Assembly: GCA_964448855.1 (NCBI GenBank)
Contig: CAYUXI010000006.1
Span: forward strand, 34,655 to 98,654
Direction: 5' to 3'
DNA: 64,000 bases
DNA from: QAMX01 sp964448855
GTDB taxonomy: Bacteria; Bacillota; Clostridia; Oscillospirales; QAMX01
Part shown: positions 8,925 through 18,815 of the stretch, in pieces
Position numbering within the stretch: the stretch's first letter is position 1
Layout: the number at the start of each line of letters is the position of its first letter
Translations under genes and position numbers: made by a program
Notes under the pieces: generated by a model
Database searches by the model: none
What the model was told of the DNA's origin: nothing
What the model saw: the letters and a program-made list of their open reading frames with translations, nothing else

Positions 8925-9764
8925 TTATTCCGCACGGAACAGCCCGCCAGCCAGAAGATGCAGGTACGGCTCAAAGCAGACACCGCGCCGGAAGGCATCT
9001 TCATATTGGGCACTCTGCTCCATGGCAAACGCCGTGAACTGCGCTGCGGAATCGACGCTGCTTCGGAGGTCATGTCCCGTCAGCAGGCCGCCCGTCAGGA
9101 CGCTGGCAAACAGGTCACCCGTTCCGTGCATCCGGAACGGAAGCAGCGGTACAGTGCGTTCGTCATAGCCCTGATCATCCAGGATGCAGTTGCAGAGTAC
9201 ACCGCCGCGTTCAATCCCCGTGATGATGACGCTTTTGGCGCCGTGTTCGTGGATTTGTTCAGCGAGAGCGCGGATCCCCGCCGAATCCGTCCGGCAGGAA
9301 GCAAAATCCGTCTCCGTGAGCACGCAGGCTTCTGTCAGATTCGGCGTCACCACATCGGCAATGGACGTGAACGTCCGCAGCCGTCTGCACATTTCCGGCG
9401 TATAGGTTTTATAAACCTTTCCGTCATCGGCGCAGACCGGATCCACCAGCGTGAGCTTCGGGCGGAACGACTGCACCAGCTGTGTGATGTCGTCCATCTG
9501 AGCCGCAGAGCCCAGGAAGCCGGAATAAACCGCATCCAGATGCAGCTGCATGGTTTCCCAATGATGGAGAAAGCCGGGCATGGCCGCTGTCAGATCGACC
9601 ATCTGAAATCCCGGAAAATCGGTATTTGCAGATAAGACGGCTGTCGGCAGCGGGCAGACCTCCACACCGCAGGCAGAGAGAACCGGGATGGCAATGGTCA
9701 AGGCACATTTTCCAAAGCCGGACACATCATGAATCGCGGCAACACGCGGCAGTGTGGCATTCAT
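8925..9764 (-). CDS. Pyridoxal/pyridoxamine kinase (PdxY-like, ribokinase fold)
   Basis: This 279-aa protein starts MNATLPRVAAIHDVSGFGK, then has PTAVLSANTDF and the C-terminal GTGDLFASVLTGGLLTG with the catalytic Asp and anion hole of ribokinase-fold kinases. It would phosphorylate pyridoxal/pyridoxamine with ATP in PLP salvage. The GGAGG site is 8 nt before the ATG and a strong promoter lies upstream. The downstream S66 peptidase gene is 49 bp away and probably cotranscribed. Confidence 0.87.
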   Translation of the reverse strand: MNATLPRVAAIHDVSGFGKCALTIAIPVLSACGVEVCPLPTAVLSANTDFPGFQMVDLTAAMPGFLHHWETMQLHLDAVYSGFLGSAAQMDDITQLVQSFRPKLTLVDPVCADDGKVYKTYTPEMCRRLRTFTSIADVVTPNLTEACVLTETDFASCRTDSAGIRALAEQIHEHGAKSVIITGIERGGVLCNCILDDQGYDERTVPLLPFRMHGTGDLFASVLTGGLLTGHDLRSSVDSAAQFTAFAMEQSAQYEDAFRRGVCFEPYLHLLAGGLFRAE

Positions 9765-9802
9765 CGGGCGAAACCTCCTGTTTGAGCAGATATTCCTTTT
9801 CT

Positions 9803-9831
9803 ATTATACCACCGGATCCTGTATTTGTCAA
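9803..9831 (-). promoter_or_regulatory. Promoter of the pyridoxal kinase gene
   Basis: Minus strand TTGACA, 17 bp, TATAAT, with an extended -10 (TGG before TATAAT). Confidence 0.8.
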
Positions 9832-9923
9832 AGTGCGCGCCCGGAGGATGGAAACGGCAGGCTCCACCATGTTTTCACCTTCTTTCTATCAGAAAATAGA
9901 ATGGAAGAACTTCAAAAAATGCT

Positions 9924-9952
9924 TTGACAAATGGTGCCTGAAATGGTAGAAT
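9924..9952 (+). promoter_or_regulatory. Promoter of the dacA-like gene
   Basis: TTGACA, 17 bp, TAGAAT with TGG before the -10. It overlaps an in-frame ATG at 9931, which shows that the real start is further downstream. Confidence 0.78.
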
Positions 9953-9996
9953 ATAAAGTGGTTGATTTTTTCTGTGTATGGACTGGAGGTTTTTGT

Positions 9997-11418
9997 GTGA
10001 AACACAAGAGGCTTGTTTCCGCGCTGCTGGTTTTGCTGGCCGTTTTTTTCAGGCTGCCCTCGGCTGCCGCATGGTACGGGGAAGCGTGCGGCGCGCCCAC
10101 GTTGCCGGATATCTCAGGGTATGCCGCCTTTGCCGTTGAGCTGAACACCGGGACTGTCCTTTTGGAGCAGAACGCCGATGAGCAGCTGTATCCCGCCAGC
10201 ACCACCAAGCTGATGACGGCGCTGATCGCGATGGAGCACATTGAAGCGGGTCAGGCCTCTCTGGACGATGTCATCACCTTCTCCCGCGAAGCCGTTTACG
10301 GCATTCCGCGGGATACCATGCACATTGCCATCGACGTCGGCGAGCAGCTGACGGTGCGTCAGGTCTTTTACGCCATCCTCCTCCCCAGCGCCAACGAGGC
10401 GTGTCTGGGCATGGCGGAATACATTGCGGGCAGTGCGGACGCGTTTGTCGCGCTGATGAACGAACGCGCAGCCGCCCTCGGCATGACGCATACGCACTTT
10501 GTCACGACCAACGGTCTGCACGACCCGGATCATTACATGAGCGCCCGCGACCTGGCCACGCTGCTGCAGGAATGCATTCAGCATCCGTTCCTCGTGGAGG
10601 TCATGTCCACGCCCACCTATGAGATTCCGCCGACCAACAAATGCAGCGAGACCCGTTATCTGACAACGACCAACGATCTGCTGTTGCCCCGCTCCGGCGT
10701 CTACAACAGCAAGGTGGTCTGCGGAAAGACCGGCTATACCACACCGGCGGCCAACACGCTGGCGACGCTCTCCGAGTTCAACGATATGCAGGTCATCATC
10801 ACCATTCTGAAAGCGCCGAAGGGAACGACGTTCCAGAACACCTCGGCTCTTGTGGATTATTTTGCAGAAAACCTGACGCTGAAAACGATCGACAGCTCGA
10901 TAGACTTTGCCAAGTCCGTCCCCACCGCGTCCGGCGATTCGCTTCTTTTGGAGCCGGAGCCGTTCTCCGTGCTCTGCCATACGCAGGACGACCCGTTTGC
11001 CTTCGAATGCGTCTATGAGGTGCCCGACGTTATTTCCGACCCCGCTCCGGCCGGGACGGTGTTTGGCACGCTGACTCTGTATGACCACGGCGCTCCGGTC
11101 GGGCAAACCAGGCTCGTCTCCCGTACCGACTATCAGATCGCCGCAGCAACCGATCCGTCCGGTTCGCAGTCTTCCTCTGACGTGACCTCGTCCGATTCGC
11201 AGGTTTCGTCCGGTGCGAAAAAAGGCAGCTCATTTGTCCGGACGCTGCTCCGGTTTCTCCTGATTCTGCTCTGTGCCGCCATCATCTGCGCTGTCCTGTA
11301 CGGCGTGGTGCTGCTGCTCTCCGCCTATCTGTATCGCCGGAAAAAGCAGCAGCAGGAGCATTCGACTGCCCCGTCCAAACCGCAGCAGGATGACGAATCG
11401 CGCCATCCACGTTCCTGA
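9997..11418 (+). CDS. D-alanyl-D-alanine carboxypeptidase (DacA/PBP5 family)
   Basis: This 473-aa protein has a signal peptide (KHKRLVSALLVLLAVFF...SAAA), then the S11 catalytic motifs STTK (active-site Ser), LPSANEA (SxN) and VCGKTGY (KTG). A beta-rich PBP5 C-terminal domain, a Ser-rich linker and a C-terminal transmembrane helix with a basic tail follow. It trims the terminal D-Ala of peptidoglycan stem peptides on the outer face of the membrane. The start is GTG 9997, since GGAGG lies 7 nt upstream and the earlier ATG is inside the promoter. The full transmembrane anchor differs from the short amphipathic anchor of E. coli PBP5. Confidence 0.9.
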   Translation: MKHKRLVSALLVLLAVFFRLPSAAAWYGEACGAPTLPDISGYAAFAVELNTGTVLLEQNADEQLYPASTTKLMTALIAMEHIEAGQASLDDVITFSREAVYGIPRDTMHIAIDVGEQLTVRQVFYAILLPSANEACLGMAEYIAGSADAFVALMNERAAALGMTHTHFVTTNGLHDPDHYMSARDLATLLQECIQHPFLVEVMSTPTYEIPPTNKCSETRYLTTTNDLLLPRSGVYNSKVVCGKTGYTTPAANTLATLSEFNDMQVIITILKAPKGTTFQNTSALVDYFAENLTLKTIDSSIDFAKSVPTASGDSLLLEPEPFSVLCHTQDDPFAFECVYEVPDVISDPAPAGTVFGTLTLYDHGAPVGQTRLVSRTDYQIAAATDPSGSQSSSDVTSSDSQVSSGAKKGSSFVRTLLRFLLILLCAAIICAVLYGVVLLLSAYLYRRKKQQQEHSTAPSKPQQDDESRHPRS

Positions 11419-11438
11419 AAGAAAGGTGGAAATCCATC

Positions 11439-12299
11439 ATGCGTTCCAAAACGACTTCTTTTGAAAAAATTGCGCTGCTCCTGCTGATGCTCCTGGCTGG
11501 GCTGTTTGGCGGCGTCATTCGCCTGATGCACCTGCGTGACGGCTTTGACACGCTTGGTCTGGCGATTTCCGGCAACCGCAGCGGGCTCATTCTCCTGATT
11601 TTATGCGTTTTCATGCTGGTTGCGCTGGGTGCGGTCATTCTGCTGGCTGCGACTGACCGGCTGTTCCCGCAGAATCCCGTATCGATCGGCATCGTCGGCA
11701 TTCCGACCATCCTCTTCGCCATTTTTGCGGCCATTGCTGCGACCTGCGGCACCATCGTTTCCTTCGCATCGGCCATCCGCAGCGTTTCGGTTTGGGGGAT
11801 GCTCAGCAGCCTGCTCTTTTTTGCAACGGCTGCCCTGACCGTCCCGGTTGTCCGCCGGCTGTCCATGCCGGTGGACGGCGGCTCCCCAACCGCCTCCGCA
11901 TCGCTCGTGCCGGTGTTCTGGGCGTGTTTCCGTCTGATTGAGGTCTATCGGACGGTGTCGGCCAATCCATCCGTCAGCGCCTATTTTTATGACATTGCCG
12001 CACTGATCACGATGATTCTGATGCTGTTCGCCTGCTCCGGCTATCTCTACGGGCGCAAAAGCGCGACGCGTGTGTACCTGTCGGTCGCCGCAAACCTGTT
12101 TTTCTGCACGCTCTCTCTGGTGGGACGGGGCGGTCATGCGCTGCGCCTTCTGCTCAACGGCACCGCGGTTCCCGGCTCCGAGCTGCTGGACGTTCTGATT
12201 TTCCTCTACGGCTTTCTGTACACACTGGCCGTCGTCCCGCTCTTTTTTGCGCCCCGTCGCCGCGACCCGATGGCCGCATTGACCGAGACGGACGCATAG
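11439..12299 (+). CDS. Multipass membrane protein of unknown function
   Basis: This 286-aa protein consists of about seven hydrophobic helices (for example IALLLLMLLAGLFGGVIR, LILLILCVFMLVALGAVIL and ALITMILMLFACSGYLYG) with short polar loops and no recognised catalytic motif. It lies 20 bp after the carboxypeptidase gene with a GAAAGGTGG ribosome site, and 46 bp before mfd, so it is likely cotranscribed with both. I do not recognise the family. Confidence 0.75.
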   Translation: MRSKTTSFEKIALLLLMLLAGLFGGVIRLMHLRDGFDTLGLAISGNRSGLILLILCVFMLVALGAVILLAATDRLFPQNPVSIGIVGIPTILFAIFAAIAATCGTIVSFASAIRSVSVWGMLSSLLFFATAALTVPVVRRLSMPVDGGSPTASASLVPVFWACFRLIEVYRTVSANPSVSAYFYDIAALITMILMLFACSGYLYGRKSATRVYLSVAANLFFCTLSLVGRGGHALRLLLNGTAVPGSELLDVLIFLYGFLYTLAVVPLFFAPRRRDPMAALTETDA

Positions 12300-12345
12300 T
12301 CCGGTTTCATCTGCTTTGAAACAACATTGATGCAAGGAGTTTCTC

Positions 12346-15300
12346 ATGCTGTCTCTCTGTCAATCCGTTTTTACGCCGGATGAGCTACAGGCATTGGAAC
12401 GCCGACTGAAGGAGCCCAATTCCCCGGTTCTGATCTGCGGTCTGTCGCCGCTGCACCGTGCGCTGGTGGCAGCGGCGATTCAAACCGAGCTGTTTCGCCC
12501 GGTGGCCGTCATTACGGCTGACGAAGCCTCCGCTTCGTCCTTTGCCGCAGATGCCGCCGCCTTCAGCGGTTCGGAATACGCCGTGCTGCCGTCCCGCGAG
12601 CTGATTTTCCACGATGTGGAAGGCTCCAGCCGGGAATGGGAAATGCGCCGCGTCAGCGTTCTCGATGCGTTACAATCCGGTTCCTGTATGGCTGTCTGCG
12701 GTTCCGCAGAGGCCTTTTCTCTGCGGACAATTTCGCCGAAAACCTTTGTGGATGCTGTGCTGGAGCTGAGCGTCGGCATGGAGATGGATGTCACCGCGCT
12801 CACGGAGCGGCTGCTGCATCTCGGCTATTCCCGCTCGGAAACCGTAGAGGGTGTCGGCCAGTTTGCGTTCCGCGGCGGTATTTTTGATCTGTTCCCGCCC
12901 GGGATGCGCCGTCCGGTTCGTCTGGAATTTTTCGGCGATGAGATCGATTCCATGGGTGCATTTGACATCACCTCGCAGCGCCGCACCGAAAATCTCCGTC
13001 AGATTCGCATTCCGCCGGCGCTGGAGCTCCCGCCCGATCTGGCGGATGGCGGGCGCGAGGCCTTCGCCTCCCGCGTGGCCGGTCTGCTCCGGGGCATCAA
13101 CCGCCAGAAGCTCGCCGCCGAGCTCGTTGAGCGCATCGAGGCCGACAGCAGCCGCATTCGTGACGGGCTGCGTTTTGCCGCGCTCGACCGTTATCTCCCG
13201 GTGTATCAGGAAACCGCCTGCACGGCGCTGGATTTTTGTCCGCCGGGAACCGTCTTCTTCCTCGATGACGCACAGCGCGTCTGTGAGGAGGTGCGCTCGC
13301 TCGCCCGCCGAACCGTCCAGGATCTCCGCCATCTGATGGAAGCCGGTATGATCTGTGGGCGGCAAAAGGACTATTATCTGGACGCTGCTGATCTGTTCGC
13401 GTTTTTATCGGCGCATTCCGTCGTGATGCTTGATCAGTTCCCCTCGCAGCACAGCGAGCTGCCGCCACGTGAAATCATCACACTTGTTTCCAAGCAGCTG
13501 CCCGCGCTCTCCACGAGCTTTGACGCGCTGTTTCAGGATATTGAGTTTTACCGCCGCCAGAATTTTGCGGTGCTGATTCTGACGGCCAACCGCGAACGCG
13601 CCGATTATCTGGTCGCGCTGCTGCTGGAAAAGCAGATTGCGGCGTCGATCGATCTGCACGTTTCCCAGTCGCTGACGCCCGGCAGTGTGACCATCGGCAT
13701 GGGCAGCCTGTCCGCCGGGATTGAGCTGTCGGCCGCCGGAATCGCCGTGCTGAACGATACGCGGCCGACGGTGTCGGAAAAGAAACGCACCCGCCGCGTT
13801 GCCCCTGAGGTCAAGGGCAGCCGGGAGCGTTTGAAATCCTTCACCGATCTGCGGGAAGGCGATTTGATCGTCCACGACAGCTACGGGATTGGGCGCTTCT
13901 GCGGAATTACGGAGCTGGAAGCGGACGGCATCAAGCGGGATTTCATCAAGCTCGCCTACGCCGGGAGCGATGTGCTGTATATCCCCGTGACGCAGCTGGA
14001 CGTCATTTCCAAATACCTCGGTGCCGCCGAGGATTCGACCGTCCGGCTTTCCAAGCTCGGCGGAACAGATTGGGCGCGCACACGGCAGCGCGCAAAAAGT
14101 GCGGCGAAGGATCTCGCCAAGCAGCTGCTGGCGCTCTACGCACGGCGCGCCCGACTGCCGGGCCATGCCTTTGCCAAGGACTCTGCCTGGCAGCGCGAAT
14201 TTGAAGACAGCTTTGAATATGAGGAGACGAACGATCAGCTCGTTTCCATTGCAGAGATCAAGCAGGACATGGAGCGTTCCATCCCGATGGATCGGCTGCT
14301 GTGCGGCGATGTCGGCTTTGGCAAGACGGAGGTCGCCTTCCGGGCGGCCATGAAATGCATTCTCGACAGCAAGCAGGTCGCTCTGCTCGTTCCGACAACG
14401 GTGCTGGCGCGGCAGCATTATCTGACGGCGCTGCACCGGTTTCGCGGTTATCCGGTCACGATTGCCACGCTCAGCCGTTTTTCCACGCCCTCCGACGTCT
14501 CCAAGACGCTGCGCGGTCTGCGGAACGGCCAGATTGACATGGTGGTCGGGACGCACCGGCTGCTGAATTCCTCCGTTGTTTTCCACGACCTCGGGCTGAT
14601 CATTGTCGATGAGGAGCAGCGTTTTGGCGTTGCGCACAAGGAACGTCTGAAGGAGATGACCGGCAACGTGGACGTGTTGACGCTATCGGCCACCCCGATT
14701 CCCCGCACGCTCAACATGGCGTTGTCCGGCGTACGCGATATGTCCGTGCTGGAGGAATCCCCGCACGACCGCTATCCGGTTACCACCTATGTGATGGAGT
14801 ACAATGATGCGGTGATTCGCGACGCCATTGCGCGGGAGCTCTCACGCGGCGGGCAGGTCTACTATCTGCACAACCGCGTCGATACCATCGACAAGACGGC
14901 GGCGCGGCTGCAGGCCATGTTCCCGGAGCGCACCGTCATTGTCGGGCACGGCAAGATGAGCGAAAAGCAGCTCGGCGATGTCATGCAGGCATTCACAGAC
15001 GGGGAAGCCGATATTCTCGTCTGCACGACGATCATTGAGGCCGGGATCGATATCCCCAACGTCAACACGCTGATCATTGAAAATGCCGACCGGTTCGGTC
15101 TGGCGCAGCTGCACCAGATTCGCGGGCGTGTCGGCCGTTCCTCCCGGCACGCGTATGCATACCTGACCTTCCCGGCCGGGCGCGTTTTGACAGAGATCAG
15201 CCAGAAGCGTCTGGCCGCCATCCGCGACTTCGCCGAATTCGGTGCCGGGTTCAAGATTGCCATGCGCGACCTTGAAATTCGCGGTGCGGGCAACCTGCTC

Positions 15301-15843
15301 GGCGCGGAGCAGAGCGGGCATATGATTTCCGTCGGCTACGATATGTATCTCCGCCTGCTGGAGGAAGCTGTTCTGGAGGAAAAGGGCGAAAAGCCGCAGC
15401 CCAAGCGCGAATGCGTCGTGGAACTGGCGGTGCCTGCCGGCATTTCGGACAGCTATGTGACGTCCTCGTTTGAGCGGATGGATCTCTATCGCCGCATTGC
15501 ACGGATTCAGACGGCGGAGGACGCCGACGATATGCGCGACGAGCTCTGCGACCGGTTCGGCGATGTGCCGGACGCCACGGAGACGCTGATTCGGATTGCT
15601 CAGCTGCGGTTTGCCGCTTCAGAAAAGGGCATCTGCGAAATCACCGACAAGGAGGATACGCTCCGGTTCTACTGGACGGACTTCGCCTTTGAGCAGATCA
15701 AGCCGCTGTTTGATCATCCCGTGCTAAAAGGACGCGTCCTGCTGAATGCCGGTGAGCGCCCGCACATTGCCATCCGGCTTCGTCGAAAGGACGACCGGGT
15801 TGCTCTGGCCGAAGAGCTGATTGAAACGCTGCTGAAGGCCTGA
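12346..15843 (+). CDS. mfd: Transcription-repair coupling factor
   Basis: At 1165 aa it has the normal Mfd length. In order it has a UvrB-homology domain with RGGIFDLFPPG, an RNA-polymerase interaction (CarD-like) domain with LREGDLIVHDSYGIGRFCG, and a RecG-like translocase. The translocase has Walker A CGDVGFGKTEVAFRA, VDEEQRFGV, LSATPIPRTLN and the QLHQIRGRVGRSSR helicase motif. A C-terminal D7/TRCF domain follows. Mfd dislodges stalled RNA polymerase and recruits UvrA to lesions. AAGGAG lies upstream of the ATG. Transcription probably comes from the dacA promoter. Confidence 0.97.
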   Translation: MLSLCQSVFTPDELQALERRLKEPNSPVLICGLSPLHRALVAAAIQTELFRPVAVITADEASASSFAADAAAFSGSEYAVLPSRELIFHDVEGSSREWEMRRVSVLDALQSGSCMAVCGSAEAFSLRTISPKTFVDAVLELSVGMEMDVTALTERLLHLGYSRSETVEGVGQFAFRGGIFDLFPPGMRRPVRLEFFGDEIDSMGAFDITSQRRTENLRQIRIPPALELPPDLADGGREAFASRVAGLLRGINRQKLAAELVERIEADSSRIRDGLRFAALDRYLPVYQETACTALDFCPPGTVFFLDDAQRVCEEVRSLARRTVQDLRHLMEAGMICGRQKDYYLDAADLFAFLSAHSVVMLDQFPSQHSELPPREIITLVSKQLPALSTSFDALFQDIEFYRRQNFAVLILTANRERADYLVALLLEKQIAASIDLHVSQSLTPGSVTIGMGSLSAGIELSAAGIAVLNDTRPTVSEKKRTRRVAPEVKGSRERLKSFTDLREGDLIVHDSYGIGRFCGITELEADGIKRDFIKLAYAGSDVLYIPVTQLDVISKYLGAAEDSTVRLSKLGGTDWARTRQRAKSAAKDLAKQLLALYARRARLPGHAFAKDSAWQREFEDSFEYEETNDQLVSIAEIKQDMERSIPMDRLLCGDVGFGKTEVAFRAAMKCILDSKQVALLVPTTVLARQHYLTALHRFRGYPVTIATLSRFSTPSDVSKTLRGLRNGQIDMVVGTHRLLNSSVVFHDLGLIIVDEEQRFGVAHKERLKEMTGNVDVLTLSATPIPRTLNMALSGVRDMSVLEESPHDRYPVTTYVMEYNDAVIRDAIARELSRGGQVYYLHNRVDTIDKTAARLQAMFPERTVIVGHGKMSEKQLGDVMQAFTDGEADILVCTTIIEAGIDIPNVNTLIIENADRFGLAQLHQIRGRVGRSSRHAYAYLTFPAGRVLTEISQKRLAAIRDFAEFGAGFKIAMRDLEIRGAGNLLGAEQSGHMISVGYDMYLRLLEEAVLEEKGEKPQPKRECVVELAVPAGISDSYVTSSFERMDLYRRIARIQTAEDADDMRDELCDRFGDVPDATETLIRIAQLRFAASEKGICEITDKEDTLRFYWTDFAFEQIKPLFDHPVLKGRVLLNAGERPHIAIRLRRKDDRVALAEELIETLLKA

Positions 15844-15889
15844 TGTCCGGTGATTCCCCAGTGTTTTCCAAAAAAATCGCCTCAGGCTC

Positions 15890-15918
15890 TTTACATTTTC
15901 GTTCATTCGTGATACCAT
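15890..15918 (+). promoter_or_regulatory. Promoter of the PrsA-like gene
   Basis: TTTACA, 17 bp, TACCAT; the gene starts 42 bp downstream of the -10. Confidence 0.55.
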
Positions 15919-15959
15919 AAGGAGAGCGATATGCTCTGCAAAGAAAGGATTTGTCGTTT

Positions 15960-16991
15960 ATGAAAAAAAACACTTTCCGCGCCGTCTCCCTGCTGCTGAT
16001 GCTTGCACTTTGCGTTTCACTTTTCGTCGGATGCAGTCCGCGGAAGGCCACCATTTTCACCGTCAACGGCGACGATGTGCAATATGATGACGTCATGATT
16101 CACCTGTTTTTCCAGAAATATTCCCTGTTCAGCACCCAGATTTCCAACGGAACCATGACGATTGACGGCCTGTATGAGCTGGACGCGGCCCTCCTTGCGC
16201 AGGATCTGGGCGACGATGTCACCATGGCTGATTACCTGCTCCTGACCGCAACCAACACGGCGCTGAGTGCGCAGCTCTGCCGTCAGCTGGCTCAGGAAAA
16301 CAAGCTGAAGCTGACCGCCACCGACAAGCAAACCATTGAATCGAGCCGCGAGGCGTTTATCTCCACGCTGGGCGGTGCCAACGCCTTCAACACGTTTTTG
16401 AAGAAAACCGGCACAACAGACAGCGCATACACGCGTTATCTGGAAAATTCGCTCTATATGTCCAAGCTTTTGAAGCTCTTTGCGGACGGTCAGAAATTCG
16501 CTCTGACCAGCGATGAAAAGAAGCAGGCCGAGGAGGACTACGCCGAGGCCTATATTTCCACCCGCCAGCTGCTCTTCCTGACCATGAACACATCCACCGG
16601 CGTGACGCTGAGCGACGCCGAAATTGAGGCCAGCCACGAACGTGCAAAGGCCGCTCTGGCGCGTCTGAAAAACGGCGAGGACTTTGAAGCGGTGCGCGCC
16701 GATGCGAATGTGGACAACCCGACAGAGGGCACGCTCACCTTCACGACCGGCGAAATGGTCACCGAATATGAGGAGGCCGCGTTTGCGCTGCAGGTTGGCG
16801 AGATTTCCGATCTGGTCAAATCCAAATACGGCTATCACATCATCATTCGTGATGAGCTCTCCGACGATTCCTATTCGACGTACTATGAATCCGTCATTCA
16901 GCAGAAATTCCAGCAATATCTGAGCGACAACTCGGAGGCCGCCAAAATCAAGATCAACGACAAGAACTACAATTCGATTGTTGTCCGATAA
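15960..16991 (+). CDS. PrsA-like peptidyl-prolyl cis-trans isomerase lipoprotein (parvulin type)
   Basis: This 343-aa protein has a lipoprotein signal with lipobox LFVGC (modified Cys about residue 26). A helical SurA/PrsA-like N-terminal domain is followed by a parvulin domain (about 200-310) with LARLKNGEDFEAV and LVKSKYGYHIIIRDE. It would help exported proteins fold on the outer face of the membrane. ATG 15960 fits the AAAGGA ribosome site; the in-frame TTG at 15951 abuts it. It has its own promoter and ends at a strong terminator. Confidence 0.87.
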   Translation: MKKNTFRAVSLLLMLALCVSLFVGCSPRKATIFTVNGDDVQYDDVMIHLFFQKYSLFSTQISNGTMTIDGLYELDAALLAQDLGDDVTMADYLLLTATNTALSAQLCRQLAQENKLKLTATDKQTIESSREAFISTLGGANAFNTFLKKTGTTDSAYTRYLENSLYMSKLLKLFADGQKFALTSDEKKQAEEDYAEAYISTRQLLFLTMNTSTGVTLSDAEIEASHERAKAALARLKNGEDFEAVRADANVDNPTEGTLTFTTGEMVTEYEEAAFALQVGEISDLVKSKYGYHIIIRDELSDDSYSTYYESVIQQKFQQYLSDNSEAAKIKINDKNYNSIVVR

Positions 16992-17003
16992 ATTGATTCT
17001 CAA

Positions 17004-17049
17004 AGAAAGTGCCCTGAACAGATCCATGCATCTGTTCAGGGCACTTTCT
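17004..17049. terminator. Bidirectional terminator
   Basis: A 20-bp perfect stem (AGAAAGTGCCCTGAACAGAT with its complement) around a 6-nt loop, between the convergent PrsA-like and RNase J genes. Confidence 0.85.
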
Positions 17050-17057
17050 AATTGGAT

Positions 17058-18815
17058 TCAGTTCGATTTTTTGCGGGTTGATTTCTTGACGGGCGGTTCC
17101 TGCGGCCATTCTTCCGTTTCCTGTGCCCACCGGGAGATTTCATCCGATTCGCCCGGCACGCCGAGCAGCACCGGCAGAATCATCGGAGAGCGTTTGATCT
17201 GTTTGAACAGGAAGGAGGAGAGCGCCGAGCGCAGCTCATTTTTGATGATGAGCCAGTCTGTCACCTGATTGTTGCGGCAGTTTTCAACGGTTCGCACAGC
17301 GCATTCGCGGAGCTGCGACATCAGCGATTCCGCTTCGCGGGCATAGATAAAGCCACGCGTGAGGATTTCCGGACCGGCGAGAATGGAGGCATCCGATGCA
17401 TTGAGAGAGAATGCAACGACGATCAGGCCGTCCTGCGAGAGGTGTTTCCGGTCGCGCAGCACCACGCTGCCGACGTCGCCGATGCCGAGGCCGTCCACCA
17501 GGACGCGGCCGGATGCGACCGTTCCGCCCAGCTTGGCAACACCGTCCTTATTGACTTCCAGAATCCGGCCGATTTCGGAAATGAAGACGTTATTCTTGGG
17601 GATGCCGCAGGTTTGCGCCAGGTTGGCGTGGCTGGCGAGGTGGCGATACTCCCCGTGAACCGGCATGAAGTACTTCGGCTTGGTCAGTGCCAGCATCATT
17701 TTCAGCTCCTCGCGGCAGGCATGGCCGGAGACGTGAACCTCGGCCAGGCGTTCATAAATGACCTCTGCGCCCTTGCGGAACAGCTCATTGACGAGGCGAT
17801 AGACCGTTTTTTCATTGCCCGGAATGGGGGTCGCCGACAAAATGACGAGGTCGCCGTTTGTGATCTCCACCTGCTTATGGTTATCGAAGGCCATCCGCGA
17901 CAGCGCCGACATGGGTTCGCCCTGGCTACCGGTTGTGATGATACAGACCTTCTTTTTCGGGTATTTATCGATGGTGGAAATGTCAATCAGACAATCCTCC
18001 TGGACGCGGATATAGCCGAGCTCCAGGCCAAGGTTCAGGATATTTTCCATGCTGCGACCGGAAACGGCAACCTTTCGGCCGTTTTCAACCGCCGCATCGA
18101 TGATCTGCTGGATTCTGTGAATATTCGAGGCGAACGACGCGACGATGATGCGTTTGGAGCAGTCCTTGAAAATGGAGCGGAAGGACTCTCCGACCATCCG
18201 TTCCGACATGGCGAGGCCGGGGCGTTCGACGTTGGTGGAATCGGACAGCAGCAGCAGAACGCCGTTTCTGCCGAGTTCGCCCAGGCGTGCCAGGTCGATC
18301 ATTTTGCCGTCAACCGGCGTGGTATCGATTTTGAAATCGCCCGTTTGCACCACGACACCGACCGGTGTGGTGATGGCAAACGCGCAGCTGTCCATGATGG
18401 AGTGGTTCACCTGAATGAACTCCACCGAGAAGACACCGGCAGAAACGACATCGCCCGGACGCACCCGGCGAATATCCGTTTTGCTGAGTAGTTTGTGTTC
18501 GGCCAGCTTCAGCTCGACCAGTCCCGCCGTCAGCTGGGTGCAATAGATCGGTGCATCGATCACGCGCATCAGGTACGGAATCGAGCCGATGTGGTCTTCG
18601 TGGCCGTGGGTCAGGAAAATCGCCTTGACCTTCTTTTTGTGTTCGATCAGGTAGGTAAAGTCCGGGATGACCAGATCGACGCCGTACATTTCTTCGTCCG
18701 GAAAGGCCAGACCTGCATCGACGATGATGATATCGCCGTTGTATTCGTAAACAGTCATGTTTTTGCCGATCTCGTTGAGACCGCCAAGCGGAATAATTTT
18801 CAGTTTATGTGCCAT
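17058..18815 (-). CDS. rnj: Ribonuclease J
   Basis: This 585-aa metallo-beta-lactamase/beta-CASP nuclease starts MAHKLKIIPLGGLNEIGKNM. It has the metal motif THGHEDHIG, SDSTNVERPG in the beta-CASP part, TTGSQGEPMSALSRMA, and VHVSGHACREEL plus PVHGEYRH near the C-terminus. RNase J has 5'-to-3' exonuclease and endonuclease activity and governs mRNA turnover in Firmicutes. AGGAG lies 6 nt before the ATG. It is transcribed from a promoter inside the end of the upstream gene and has a long structured leader. Confidence 0.95.
   Translation of the reverse strand: MAHKLKIIPLGGLNEIGKNMTVYEYNGDIIIVDAGLAFPDEEMYGVDLVIPDFTYLIEHKKKVKAIFLTHGHEDHIGSIPYLMRVIDAPIYCTQLTAGLVELKLAEHKLLSKTDIRRVRPGDVVSAGVFSVEFIQVNHSIMDSCAFAITTPVGVVVQTGDFKIDTTPVDGKMIDLARLGELGRNGVLLLLSDSTNVERPGLAMSERMVGESFRSIFKDCSKRIIVASFASNIHRIQQIIDAAVENGRKVAVSGRSMENILNLGLELGYIRVQEDCLIDISTIDKYPKKKVCIITTGSQGEPMSALSRMAFDNHKQVEITNGDLVILSATPIPGNEKTVYRLVNELFRKGAEVIYERLAEVHVSGHACREELKMMLALTKPKYFMPVHGEYRHLASHANLAQTCGIPKNNVFISEIGRILEVNKDGVAKLGGTVASGRVLVDGLGIGDVGSVVLRDRKHLSQDGLIVVAFSLNASDASILAGPEILTRGFIYAREAESLMSQLRECAVRTVENCRNNQVTDWLIIKNELRSALSSFLFKQIKRSPMILPVLLGVPGESDEISRWAQETEEWPQEPPVKKSTRKKSN

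Noticed and set aside
9931..9996. ATG at 9931 as the start of the DacA-type gene
   Set aside because: It overlaps the -35/-10 promoter elements, and the extra residues would precede the signal peptide.
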